Assembly: GCF_009695605.1 (NCBI RefSeq)
Contig: NZ_VUNQ01000015.1
Location: forward strand, 18,046 to 82,045
Source: Tissierella pigra
GTDB taxonomy: Bacteria > Bacillota > Clostridia > Tissierellales > Tissierellaceae
Direction: 5' to 3'
DNA length: 64,000 nt
Part shown: piece after piece, positions 1 to 8,195 of the stretch
How the letters are laid out: every line of letters begins with the position of its first letter
How positions within the stretch are numbered: position 1 is the stretch's first letter
Notes under the pieces: generated by a model
The model's database searches: none
What the model was told of the DNA's origin: nothing
What the model saw: the letters and a program-made list of their open reading frames with translations, nothing else
Position numbers and translations under genes: made by a program

Positions 1-11
1 CCCCACATTTT

Positions 12-1358
12 TTAATTTCCTAATCTTATTTCAATAAACTCTGCTAAATCAGATGCTATTTTTAAAAGCCCTATATCTTCCTTAGCTTCAAGCATTACTC
101 TAACTAAAGGTTCTGTACCTGAAGGTCTTATGACTACTCTTCCTTGACCTTTAAACATATCTTCAATTCTTTCTATTTCTTCTCTTATTTCTTCATTTTC
201 ATAATATTTATATTTAAGTTCATTTCTTACTTTTGCATTTACTAATATCTGTGGGAAATCAGTCATTAGATTATTTAATTCCGACATAACTTTTCCTGTA
301 GCTTTCATTACCTCAAGTAAATGAAGTCCAGTGGCCAAACCATCTCCTGTAGTATTATAATCTAGAAAGATTATATGGCCTGATTGTTCTCCACCTAATA
401 CAAAATCTTTAGAAATCATTTCTTCCAATATATATCTATCTCCGACTTTAGTTTTTACTATATTCATACCATTTTCCTGTAAAAAGGTGTCTAACCCCAT
501 ATTAGTCATTATAGTACCTACAATAGTGTTGTTTTTAAGTTTGCCTTGTTTTTTAAGATATTGTCCGCAAATAGCCAATATATGGTCACCATCTAATACG
601 TTTCCCAGTTCATCTACGGCTATTATCCTATCTCCATCACCATCAAAAGAGATACCTATATCTGCTTTTTCTTTCAATACTAGCTCTTGAATCATCTTAG
701 GATTAGTAGAACCACAATTTTTATTTATATTCATTCCATCTGGTTCAGTATTTATTACTACCACTTCTCCACCAAGTCTTTTTATAGTTTCAGGACCAAT
801 TTTATATAATGCACCATGCCCACAATCCATAGCAATTTTAACTCCTGTTAAATCTATATTAGATGTAGATACTAAATAATCTATGTAATCCTTTGGTCCG
901 TTTTCTTCTTTTATTACCTTACCAATATTTTCTCCTATTGGTCTTATATCTAATTCTTTCTTATTTAATATAATGTCTTCAATTTCCTCCTCTACCTCAT
1001 CTGGCAGTTTAAATCCTTGGTTATTAAAAAATTTAATCCCATTATATTCACCTGGATTATGAGACGCAGATATAACTACCCCTGATAGAGCATTATATTT
1101 TCTTATTAAATATGCCACTGCTGGAGTAGGTATAACTCCTACGGATATAACGTCTAATCCCATGGAACAAATACCTGCTGTTATGGCAGCTTCTAACATA
1201 TCACCTGATGCCCTTGTATCTTTTCCTACTATTACTATACCTTTTTTTTCTTTAGCTAATATATAAGCACCTGCTCTCCCTACTTCATAGGCTAACTCTG
1301 GAGTTAAGTCCTTATTTGCAATTCCTCTAATACCATCTGTACCAAATAGTTTACCCAT
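12..1358 (-). CDS. glmM: Phosphoglucosamine mutase
   Basis: Converts glucosamine-6-phosphate to glucosamine-1-phosphate on the route to UDP-GlcNAc and peptidoglycan; cytoplasmic. At 448 aa it has the usual family length. The N-terminus reads GTDGIRG, the phosphoserine loop SASHNP places the active serine at about residue 99, a metal loop DGDGDR lies near residue 240, and the phosphate-binding RPSGTEP is near the C-terminus. The start has a good upstream gaggaggt-like site (forward aacctcccc). In many Firmicutes glmM follows cdaA-cdaR, but here cdaA-cdaR are about 28 kb away and cca lies immediately upstream. Identification is secure. Confidence 0.97.
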   Translation of the reverse strand: MGKLFGTDGIRGIANKDLTPELAYEVGRAGAYILAKEKKGIVIVGKDTRASGDMLEAAITAGICSMGLDVISVGVIPTPAVAYLIRKYNALSGVVISASHNPGEYNGIKFFNNQGFKLPDEVEEEIEDIILNKKELDIRPIGENIGKVIKEENGPKDYIDYLVSTSNIDLTGVKIAMDCGHGALYKIGPETIKRLGGEVVVINTEPDGMNINKNCGSTNPKMIQELVLKEKADIGISFDGDGDRIIAVDELGNVLDGDHILAICGQYLKKQGKLKNNTIVGTIMTNMGLDTFLQENGMNIVKTKVGDRYILEEMISKDFVLGGEQSGHIIFLDYNTTGDGLATGLHLLEVMKATGKVMSELNNLMTDFPQILVNAKVRNELKYKYYENEEIREEIERIEDMFKGQGRVVIRPSGTEPLVRVMLEAKEDIGLLKIASDLAEFIEIRLGN

Positions 1359-1439
1359 ATTATAAACCTCCCCATTAGTGAATAACTAAAACAAAAATTC
1401 CTCATTTAATTGAGAACAGCAATCCATTGGTCGTTTTAA

Positions 1440-2783
1440 CTATTCACTAGCTTTAAACTTTTCTTTTATAATTTCAATCAACTTTTCCTTATCATTTAAT
1501 TCAGGATTTTCTAATACCTTTTCTAATAGATAATTTAATATTTCTCCTATTTTTTTTCCTTCTTTATATCCTAATTTTATCACATCATGACCATTAATTG
1601 TTAATTGTTTTTTTTCATATACTTCTTTATTTTCTATAATTCTTTTTATTTTCTCTTCTCTCTCTATTAAATCCTGTATATTTGCATCTTTATTTGAACA
1701 TAGCCTATCAGCTTTATTTAATTCCAATAGTGTAAATATCCTTTCTTCTCCCATGATAGCCAATAGTCTTTTTAACCCTTTTTCTCCTAAATTATCATGC
1801 TGTGTCATATGTTTATATATTAATAAACTAACAGTTTCAATTAGTTCATTTGAAGCTTTTAGTCTTTTTAATATTTTTTCAGCTATTTTAGCCCCTACTT
1901 TATCATGATTATAAAAATGTCCTATGCCGTTTTCATCTATAGTCAATGTATGAGGCTTTCCTATATCATGTAAAAGTGCAGTAAGTCTTAATTCTAAAAT
2001 AGGATCTGTATTATCTAGTACACACAGTATATGTTCAAATACATCCTTGTCATGATGAGGAGTGTGTTGATTAAATCTTACTGTATCCATTATCTCTGGC
2101 AAAACTATAGAAAGCATTCCTGTATCTTTCATTAACCTAATTCCATTTGAAGGGGTTTTACATAGTAAAATCTTAAAAAACTCTTCTCTAATTCTTTCTA
2201 TGCTGATATTTAAAATATATTCACTATATAATTTACAAGCTTGAAAAGTAGATTCCTCAATTGAGAATTCAAGCTGTGATGCAAATCTAAGTGCTCTCAT
2301 TATTCTTAAATAATCTTCACTAAATCTTTCTTTTGGATCTCCTACAGTTTTTATCTGTCTTTTTTTTAAATCCTCTTTTCCTTGGAAATAATCTATTAGT
2401 CCTGCTTTTTTATTATATGCCATTGAATTAATAGTAAAATCTCTACGACTTAAATCATCTATAATATTTTTTGAAAAATATACTCTTTCTGGTCTTCTTC
2501 CATCTACATACTCTCCATCTGCTCTAAATGTAGTTACTTCTACAATCCCTTCCTCTTGAACTACAACTATAGTTCCAAATTGTTTGCCTACTTCAAGAGT
2601 CTTATATTCTTTGAAAACTTCTTCTATTTCATCTGGCAAAGCATCTGTAGTTATGTCAAAATCTGAAGGTTCTCTTCCTATTAAAATATCCCTAACAGAT
2701 CCGCCTACTATATATCCACTATATCCATTAGCTTCAAGCTTATCTATAATTCTATCTACATACTCTGGAATATTCCATTCCAT
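1440..2783 (-). CDS. cca: CCA tRNA nucleotidyltransferase with HD domain
   Basis: Adds or repairs the 3' CCA of tRNAs. The N-terminal nucleotidyltransferase head has GGSVRD and the catalytic pair in DFDITTDA, followed by the RRDFTINSMAY region. The C-terminal half carries an HD domain (HTPHHDKDVFEH, LLHDIGKP), as in the class II bacterial enzymes that include an HD phosphohydrolase. I choose the internal ATG at 2783 (447 aa) because GGAGTGATAAT precedes it with good spacing. An ATG seven codons upstream (2804) has no clear ribosome site. It ends about 80 bp upstream of glmM. Confidence 0.95.
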   Translation of the reverse strand: MEWNIPEYVDRIIDKLEANGYSGYIVGGSVRDILIGREPSDFDITTDALPDEIEEVFKEYKTLEVGKQFGTIVVVQEEGIVEVTTFRADGEYVDGRRPERVYFSKNIIDDLSRRDFTINSMAYNKKAGLIDYFQGKEDLKKRQIKTVGDPKERFSEDYLRIMRALRFASQLEFSIEESTFQACKLYSEYILNISIERIREEFFKILLCKTPSNGIRLMKDTGMLSIVLPEIMDTVRFNQHTPHHDKDVFEHILCVLDNTDPILELRLTALLHDIGKPHTLTIDENGIGHFYNHDKVGAKIAEKILKRLKASNELIETVSLLIYKHMTQHDNLGEKGLKRLLAIMGEERIFTLLELNKADRLCSNKDANIQDLIEREEKIKRIIENKEVYEKKQLTINGHDVIKLGYKEGKKIGEILNYLLEKVLENPELNDKEKLIEIIKEKFKASE

Positions 2784-2850
2784 ATTATCACTCCAATATT
2801 TCATCTTATTTTAGTATATCATAGTATTTGTGGCAGACAAGTTTTTTTAT

Positions 2851-2892
2851 ACAAAGAAAGGCATTGGAAATCATTCCAATGCCTTTCTTTGT
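2851..2892. terminator. Perfect 19-bp hairpin, likely terminator
   Basis: A perfect 19-bp stem (2851-2869 with 2874-2892) and a 4-base loop. A run of A on its left (T on the minus strand) follows within a few bases. It lies between the minus-strand membrane-protein gene ending at 2990 and cca, so it most likely ends transcription of the agr-linked region. Confidence 0.75.
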
Positions 2893-2989
2893 GGTTATAT
2901 TCTGTATTGTAAATTAGTATTGAGTTTTAATTTATTTATAGAATTACTTTGTGAGATCTTATATTATATCTGTCTTAATCTTTATTTCT

Positions 2990-3409
2990 TTAATTATATT
3001 TATTGTATATAATAAATATTGATTTTATTAGAGAAATAATACAGAGTATAAATGCAACAATTGCCAATGAACCATATATTACATTTCCACCAAAACCAGT
3101 AGCATCTAGATATTTAACTGATGATGTAAAATTTCGATGTAGCAAAACCATTGTAGCTAGATTTAATAAAAAAAACATAAAAAACGAAAGACTATTATTC
3201 AAAATATTTGTTTCTTCTCTTATAAACATATATAAGAAAATAATCGCAGAAATTATGGCTAGAATAATATCAACAGTATAATGAGGAATGTATCGTTTTA
3301 AATGATCTTCACTGAAAGAGTTAATAACAGAATATGCAAAAATAAATGAAATTAATATAATTATAGTAATTGCAATTTTACTTTGAAATTTTTTAATTTT
3401 ACCTTTCAT
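2990..3409 (-). CDS. Small four-helix membrane protein, unknown function
   Basis: About 139 aa with a basic N-terminus and four hydrophobic segments (roughly residues 13-32, 48-64, 76-92 and 111-133), ending in IYNKYN. I do not recognise the family. The ATG at 3409 is preferred because AAGGTGATT lies just upstream; a GTG four codons earlier overlaps that ribosome site. It is the last gene of the run secreted protein (4398-4898), lipoprotein (3441-4280), membrane protein, with short gaps, so these three are probably co-transcribed. A role as an immunity or partner component of that cassette is only a guess. Confidence 0.65.
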   Translation of the reverse strand: MKGKIKKFQSKIAITIIILISFIFAYSVINSFSEDHLKRYIPHYTVDIILAIISAIIFLYMFIREETNILNNSLSFFMFFLLNLATMVLLHRNFTSSVKYLDATGFGGNVIYGSLAIVAFILCIISLIKSIFIIYNKYN

Positions 3410-3440
3410 ACATATAATCACCTTATATGTCCACTATAAA

Positions 3441-4280
3441 TTACATTAAAATCTCTTTTTCAAAGACAATTGGATCCATATCATTTACTTCTTTATTAAA
3501 TACAATCTTCATAGACTTAACCTCCCCATCATTTATATATCTATTAGTATTTTCATTCTCCATAATTAACTCAAATAATTCATTACTTATCTTTTCAATT
3601 TCTTGATTATGTATTTCATTAACTGTATATAAATCAAATTCTATAATTAGCTCATTATTGTCTTTACCAAATCTTTTTAATTCATAGTTTTTCTTATACT
3701 GTCTTATATAATCAAATATCTCTTCCAATATTAATTTTTCGCCTTTAGACTCTTCATTTCTTAAAGTTATCATTGTTTGGGAATCCCTTGAATTGTTTAT
3801 ATTTGAACTATATTTTAACTTATTTTTTGTATCTGTATATAATATTTCCAATCTTCCAACTTTTGAATATTCAATAGGACTTTCCTTATGTAATATATCT
3901 AATAAATCCTTATTGGTATTTTTTGCCAGTTCATTAAAAGCTTGATCTTTTTCTGCTATAGTCCTGTCTTTTTCTAAATCAGTAGAAAATTTATCTAAAT
4001 CCACCTCTATATCCAGTAGTATTTTTATATTATTAAACTTTTTTACTTCATTAATATTATCTATGGCTAATTTATCTTCTATAAATTCCAAATTAGAAAC
4101 AGTATAATAATCATACCCATGTAAAAAATCATTAATTATACCTGAAAGATTTGTTACAACCTCATCATAACTAATATTTTTTACTTTATTTATATCTTCC
4201 TTAGATATACTACCAGAGCCACATGATGTTACCAACAAAAGTAAAATTATTCCAATAATATAATAATTTATTTTTTTCAT
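3441..4280 (-). CDS. Putative lipoprotein, agr-region paralog 1
   Basis: 279 aa with a lipoprotein signal: a short basic start, a hydrophobic run and the lipobox LVTSC, giving a predicted lipidated Cys near residue 20. The rest is acidic, charged and mostly helical. Its last 80 residues resemble those of the lipoprotein at 8196-9020: both have an I-E-hydrophobic strand followed by a VN/VTN segment, an acidic helix, and then a K-hydrophobic stretch near the end. I therefore read the two as diverged paralogs. Each is paired with a secreted protein gene and an agrBD copy. Function is unknown. Confidence 0.7.
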   Translation of the reverse strand: MKKINYYIIGIILLLLVTSCGSGSISKEDINKVKNISYDEVVTNLSGIINDFLHGYDYYTVSNLEFIEDKLAIDNINEVKKFNNIKILLDIEVDLDKFSTDLEKDRTIAEKDQAFNELAKNTNKDLLDILHKESPIEYSKVGRLEILYTDTKNKLKYSSNINNSRDSQTMITLRNEESKGEKLILEEIFDYIRQYKKNYELKRFGKDNNELIIEFDLYTVNEIHNQEIEKISNELFELIMENENTNRYINDGEVKSMKIVFNKEVNDMDPIVFEKEILM

Positions 4281-4397
4281 AGTTAAGCTTACCTCCCTTT
4301 AATAATATGAGTAAGAGGCTATTGATTACCTCTTACTCATAATACCTATATTATATTAATATTGGATATAGAATAATCAAAGTCGTACTCGATAACC

Positions 4398-4898
4398 TTA
4401 ATTAATAACACGAAGGGAAACCTTTCCATTTCCATGTAAGTTATACATATGTGTTATATAATGATCCCCCGACCATTCTACAAAGTCCACCTGATAAATT
4501 AGTCTTACATTATCATTAGCTATCCAAGCTGAATCAGAATGTGGATGTGCTGTAATTGATTCTCTTGCTTTACCATGCCTAAAAGTTACTGTTCCATAGT
4601 CAAGAACTTGAAGTCTTTCATTTACTAACCATTTAGCCTCTGTAGCCATCCATCCTATATAATCGTATAACCCATTATATATAGTATTATACTCCTCTCC
4701 TGTATATAACCATTCTCTTATTTCTCTATTTCCTTTTTTTATGCCTTCATACTCTCTAGGTTCAACATTTTCTTCTATCCAGTCTGCATACTCATTTAAA
4801 CTCATATTCTTAGGATTTATTTGCTGCGTTTCTGCAAATACTGCACCAGATGTGGCTAATATTGCAATAATTAATAATGTACATATTCTTTTTCTCAT
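4398..4898 (-). CDS. Small secreted protein, unknown function
   Basis: 166 aa with a classical Sec signal peptide (MRKR, hydrophobic core, cleavage likely after VFA near residue 22). The mature part is rich in Trp and Tyr (EWLY, YIGWM, KWLV) and in His (AHPHSD), suggesting a compact beta-rich extracellular protein. A ggaggt ribosome site stands just before the ATG. It lies 117 bp upstream of the paired lipoprotein gene and downstream of agrB. I recognise no family. Its location suggests an agr-controlled exoprotein, which is inference. Confidence 0.7.
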   Translation of the reverse strand: MRKRICTLLIIAILATSGAVFAETQQINPKNMSLNEYADWIEENVEPREYEGIKKGNREIREWLYTGEEYNTIYNGLYDYIGWMATEAKWLVNERLQVLDYGTVTFRHGKARESITAHPHSDSAWIANDNVRLIYQVDFVEWSGDHYITHMYNLHGNGKVSLRVIN

Positions 4899-5294
4899 TA
4901 TAAAACCTCCATAATTTAATTATATACTTATATTCTCGTATTTTTTAACTTATTTATGGTTAAAATCCTTATATTAGGTTCCTTTTTAATATGATAAAAA
5001 GTGTAATACAGCTCTTTCAAAATCTTTATAACTTTTAAATATGTTAGCTTAATCTAGAAATCTTAATAACTTTATTTGACAAATAAAATTTTCATATTGA
5101 CTTTAAGCCTAAAAACATGTTTTCCTCATATTTATACTGAATAGAAACACCCCTATATTCTTTAATAAATTAATTACTTGTAGTGGAAGAATAGAGATTT
5201 CTAGTATTAGCATTAAGCCTTATGCTTTGTATGGTTTTGTTGATAGTATGTCTAGAAAGCAACACTTTTGATAGAAACGTCAATATGATAAATT

Positions 5295-5491
5295 CTAATA
5301 TTTTACCCCACTACTTACTAAACTCCTAGTTGCATTACTAGCTCCACTATATGTCTTTACCTCCGATGAAACTCTGCAAGTATATCTCTTAGGTACAGTA
5401 GATGTTTTATACAATGATATACTATAGGTACTACCACTTTCTCTAAATGTAACTTCACCAATTAATGTCATTTGTGAGTTAGCATATTCAT
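5295..5491 (-). pseudogene. Remnant of a small protein gene
   Basis: A strong ribosome site AGGAGGTGAT (5505-5496) precedes an ATG at 5491, but that frame stops after seven codons (MNMLTHK). The neighbouring frame stays open from ATG at 5471 to a TAG at 5295. It encodes about 58 residues with alternating polar and hydrophobic residues, ending in LVSSGVKY. This looks like one small gene broken by a frameshift or internal deletion that also removed a signal peptide. The alternative is a genuine 58-aa ORF. Family not recognised. Confidence 0.45.
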
Positions 5492-5597
5492 TGGTATCAC
5501 CTCCTATTTATATAGGGCTTTGCTTCTAATACATAACTCATACTTCGCAGTTGATTTTCCTAGTCAAACCTTGTAGTTTCAATAGTTGACTAAACTT

Positions 5598-5661
5598 AAC
5601 TTCAAGTTTATAGAACTTCAAGTTTATAGAACTTCAAGTTTATAGAACTTCAAGTTTATAG
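5598..5661. repeat. Four perfect 16-bp tandem repeats
   Basis: The unit aacttcaagtttatag occurs four times head to tail without mismatch (starts 5598, 5614, 5630, 5646). There are no spacers, so it is not a CRISPR array. It lies between agrB and the secreted-protein gene and may be a slippage-prone locus. Confidence 0.95.
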
Positions 5662-6029
5662 ATACACAAGTGTGTTTTAACCTATACAAGATTTATATAT
5701 CTTAAACAATGAAATTTGGAAATACTCAATAAATCTATGAGGCTAACTTGTATATAAATTAACATACAAGAATGGTAAAGTCCACTTATTTCGTTCGCCT
5801 ATTTTCGACAAATATAGCACGAAACATAGGTTTTGTCGGACTGATATTATTTTTTGCTATCCTTAAATCTAATTGTAAGGTGTCATACAAATCAAAACGA
5901 AGTGTTTTTAGGGTTTATGTTCTTAAAAGCAATATAAGGTATATATAGTTCTGATCAAATATTGAATTTTCAAGGTTTACAAGGGAATATTTATGTGCGA
6001 AGTTTGAATACATAACTAAAATAATATAT

Positions 6030-6599
6030 TTAATCTTTATTAACTTTTTTCCCCAAAACCAACATTAAACTTACTACAAATATTGATATGGCCATAACCA
6101 ATGCTATTTCTTTAAAATTCAATACTAATAAAGATATGGTAATTATTATCTCTGTAGTGAGAATAATACCTGTCCTCTTTTTATATATAATCCTTTCCTC
6201 TTTATCCAAAGGCTTATTGCTATCTTCTACAGGTGCTAGAAACCAGATTATAATTCCTCCTACTTCTGTTAAAGCTAGGATTATCAAATCTGTGTCTGGA
6301 ATAATTTTTATTCCTAATAATACCACTAAAATTAGAGCTATAGAAAACAAATAACATTTAACTTCAGTTTTAGCATGATACCCTCCTCCATAAGCTCTAA
6401 GCGGAGTATACACTATTATAAATAAAATGCTTTCCCAGACTGCTTTAAATATAAATCCTATTAAGATCGTTGTTATGATGTTTATTAGTATTAAAAGTCC
6501 TTGATGTAATCCATAGGCATAAATCTCTTTATCCTCATCTTTTATTAGCTCATTAACAACAAAGTAGTTTGTTATTTTCTCAATCATATTATTTTCCAT
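6030..6599 (-). CDS. agrB: AgrB, autoinducer-processing membrane peptidase (intact copy)
   Basis: 189 aa integral membrane cysteine endopeptidase that trims the AgrD precursor and forms the cyclic thiolactone. The family catalytic pair is visible as His75 and Cys82 in GGGYHAKTEVKC, with the seven-residue spacing known for AgrB. Five or six membrane segments follow the conserved N-terminus. Its ATG overlaps the agrD stop (TAATG), so the two are translationally coupled. This is the only full-length agrB in the window; the copy at 9137-9520 is broken. Part of the gene lies inside a 1,203-bp directly repeated block. Confidence 0.95.
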   Translation of the reverse strand: MENNMIEKITNYFVVNELIKDEDKEIYAYGLHQGLLILINIITTILIGFIFKAVWESILFIIVYTPLRAYGGGYHAKTEVKCYLFSIALILVVLLGIKIIPDTDLIILALTEVGGIIIWFLAPVEDSNKPLDKEERIIYKKRTGIILTTEIIITISLLVLNFKEIALVMAISIFVVSLMLVLGKKVNKD

Positions 6600-6742
6600 T
6601 AATTTTTACGAAGTTTTTCTGCACCTTTTGGCAATTCAGGCTGATGAGCAAGATACATACATGTTGTATTTACATTCATAGATGTTACCATCAATGCTAA
6701 ACTTGCAAGAACTCCACCAAATCTTAAAATAACTTTCTTCAA
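6599..6742 (-). CDS. agrD: AgrD, cyclic peptide autoinducer precursor (copy 1)
   Basis: A 47-residue precursor with an amphipathic/hydrophobic leader (KKVILRFGGVLASLALMV), then NTTCMYLA, then the conserved charged tail HQPELPKGAEKLRKN. By analogy with staphylococcal AgrD the ring would be the five residues CMYLA, Cys31 of the 50-residue form closing on Ala. I prefer the TTG at 6742: AAAGGGG lies eight bases upstream of it, whereas it directly abuts the ATG at 6751 (50 aa). The stop overlaps the agrB ATG. Confidence 0.92.
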   Translation of the reverse strand: MKKVILRFGGVLASLALMVTSMNVNTTCMYLAHQPELPKGAEKLRKN

Positions 6743-6776
6743 AAGAATCATCCCCTTTGTTATTTTTTGTATATTC

Positions 6777-6845
6777 ATTATACAATAAAAAATAATAGCT
6801 TTTTGAGAATTTGTTGAAACTTATATATGTTTTTGTTGAAACTTA
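6777..6845 (-). promoter_or_regulatory. Predicted AgrA/LytTR-activated promoter of agrD copy 1
   Basis: On the minus strand two copies of TAAGTTTCA (6845-6837 and 6823-6815) stand 22 bp apart, the spacing and GTT core typical of LytTR-type regulators. A good -10 TATAAT lies at 6782-6777 with no recognisable -35, as expected for an activator-dependent promoter. The TSS would be about 20 bases before agrD. Confidence 0.75.
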
Positions 6846-6877
6846 CAATTTTTGTATATTTGTCATTAAATTATTAA

Positions 6878-6901
6878 AGGACTTTGGTTTCTCAAAGTCC
6901 T
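6878..6901 (-). terminator. Terminator after agrC fragment
   Basis: Stem aggactttg / caaagtcct with a six-base loop, just downstream of the truncated agrC. The same hairpin follows the intact agrC (9800-9821), so it separates agrC transcription from the agrD promoter in both copies. Confidence 0.7.
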
Positions 6902-6915
6902 AACTATCTAATCTA

Positions 6916-7418
6916 TTAGACTCTATACATTAATATATCAACATGAAATCTATTTTCAGTATGATATACTTTCATGGTACCATCATATTTCTTTAAAATC
7001 TTTTCTATATTATTTAATTCTATACCATGAGTTTCTTTGTCCTTTTTCGTTGTTTTCATCTTTTCTCCTTCATAAACAATAGAACCATCAAAAGAATTAT
7101 TAACATAAATAAATAGTATATCATTCTTATATTTAATTCTAATATCAATGATCCTATTATTCTCAACTTTGGAACTAGCTTCTATTGCATTATCTAATAA
7201 ATTCCCTAAGATCACTACTGTATCCAATGGAGATATATTCAATTTCGATGGAATTTTTAGTTCCAGTGATACTAAAATTCCTTTTAATTTAGCCTCTTGT
7301 AACTTATAATTTAAAATGCTGTCTATCTCTATATTACCTGTTTCAGAAAACTGTTCCCTTTCATAGAGGCTTTCATTTATTTGTGAAATATAATCAATAG
7401 CCTTCTCTTCTCCTCCAT
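6916..7418 (-). pseudogene. Truncated AgrC-like sensor kinase (catalytic half only)
   Basis: Matches the C-terminal half of the intact kinase at 9837-11120. Homology begins abruptly at the GGEEKAIDY segment, directly after where the phosphorylated-His helix would be, so the membrane sensor and the RHDIKNH box are missing. An in-frame stop lies just upstream of the junction. An internal ATG at 7242 would give only a 108-aa ATPase fragment. The nucleotide-binding G box reads HGIELNN instead of HGIGLNN, a substitution expected to harm ATP binding. I consider it non-functional. Confidence 0.88.
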
Positions 7419-7470
7419 ATAGAACTCAATCCTTATTATATGTTCAACTTTTGGAGGACAAATCAATTAA

Positions 7471-7519
7471 AACAGACCCCCATTAGTTAGAGTTTTGTTC
7501 TAACTAATGGGAGTCTGTT
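7471..7519 (-). terminator. Long hairpin, probable terminator
   Basis: A 21-bp stem with one mismatch (7471-7491 with 7499-7519) and a 7-base loop, followed on the minus strand by TTTTAATT. It lies 100 bp downstream of the secreted-protein gene at 7619 and just outside the duplicated agr block. It could instead be the edge of a lost mobile element. Confidence 0.5.
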
Positions 7520-7618
7520 CATCTTTGACCTTTTTTTATTTTAGGGCTTATTTATTATGAAACATCCCCTTTATTTATAGTTATACTCTATATTGTTTTA
7601 GTAGATTTATATTAAGTT

Positions 7619-8137
7619 TTACTCTGTATATCTTGAAAACGCATATTTCCCATCTGCATATACATGATATACATGGTCAACTGCATCTCTTAATCCAAAT
7701 GATTCTCCTCCTGCAGCAGCCTCTCCTGTTAATGTTAGTCTAGCAATACCAGTCATTGGCTCATAATGTCTATATGTTCTAATTGTATTAACACCTGATT
7801 TAACATTTGAAAATTCAAAGAGATCATAAGTATAAGCAAGTATATTTCCCCTATCATCTGCTTCCCATTTGACACGAGTTCTTAAAGTTGCTAAATCAAT
7901 CCCTTGTTGAGAAAGTATATATCTGTCAGTACTAGTATACATCCATCCACTACCCGGTCCTCTCTCCATCTGTGGCTTTCTTATAGCTTCACGAATTTCT
8001 GTCTCTCCTACTTGTTGCCTTAACTTATCCATTGAATCACCATAGAATTCTTTCACACCTATATCCTTAATAGCGAATACCTGTGTTCCAGTTAATAACA
8101 TCATGATAATTAATGAAACTGATAAAACCTTTTTCAT
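7619..8137 (-). CDS. Small secreted protein, unknown function
   Basis: 172 aa. A Sec signal peptide (MKKVLSVSLIIMMLLTG, predicted cleavage after VFA near residue 22) is followed by a mature domain with an N-terminal charged helix and a beta-rich C-terminal part rich in Tyr and Arg. I recognise no family and see no clear identity to the secreted protein at 4398-4898, but gene size, signal peptide and pairing with a lipoprotein are the same. It lies 58 bp downstream of the lipoprotein gene, so the two are probably co-transcribed. Confidence 0.7.
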   Translation of the reverse strand: MKKVLSVSLIIMMLLTGTQVFAIKDIGVKEFYGDSMDKLRQQVGETEIREAIRKPQMERGPGSGWMYTSTDRYILSQQGIDLATLRTRVKWEADDRGNILAYTYDLFEFSNVKSGVNTIRTYRHYEPMTGIARLTLTGEAAAGGESFGLRDAVDHVYHVYADGKYAFSRYTE

Positions 8138-8195
8138 TTCTTTTCCCCCTTGTATAATATATTAAATAAATAAACTAATTTATGCACCATATTAT

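Larger units (their letters stand above)
4899..6029. other. Intergenic stretch with a gene remnant and tandem repeats
   Basis: This 1.1-kb AT-rich gap contains a decayed small ORF (5295-5491) and four 16-bp tandem repeats (5598-5661), listed separately. The rest (4899-5294 and 5662-6029) shows no ORF with a convincing ribosome site and no RNA structure I can name. Its position just downstream of the intact agrB suggests eroded accessory DNA. Confidence 0.5.
6216..7418. repeat. Direct repeat, left copy (agrB part, agrD, agrC tail)
   Basis: Positions 6216-7418 match 9137-10339 at a constant offset of 2,921 bp with only scattered substitutions. The block runs from the middle of agrB through agrD and its promoter to the catalytic half of agrC. 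Both edges are sharp: homology stops inside agrB on one side and inside agrC on the other. This indicates duplication or recombination rather than two independently acquired loci. Confidence 0.92.

Noticed and set aside
2830..3012. 60-codon plus-strand ORF
   Set aside because: It is a translation through the perfect terminator hairpin at 2851-2892 and has no ribosome site.
5598..5661. CRISPR array
   Set aside because: The 16-bp units are directly adjacent with no spacers and no cas genes are present.
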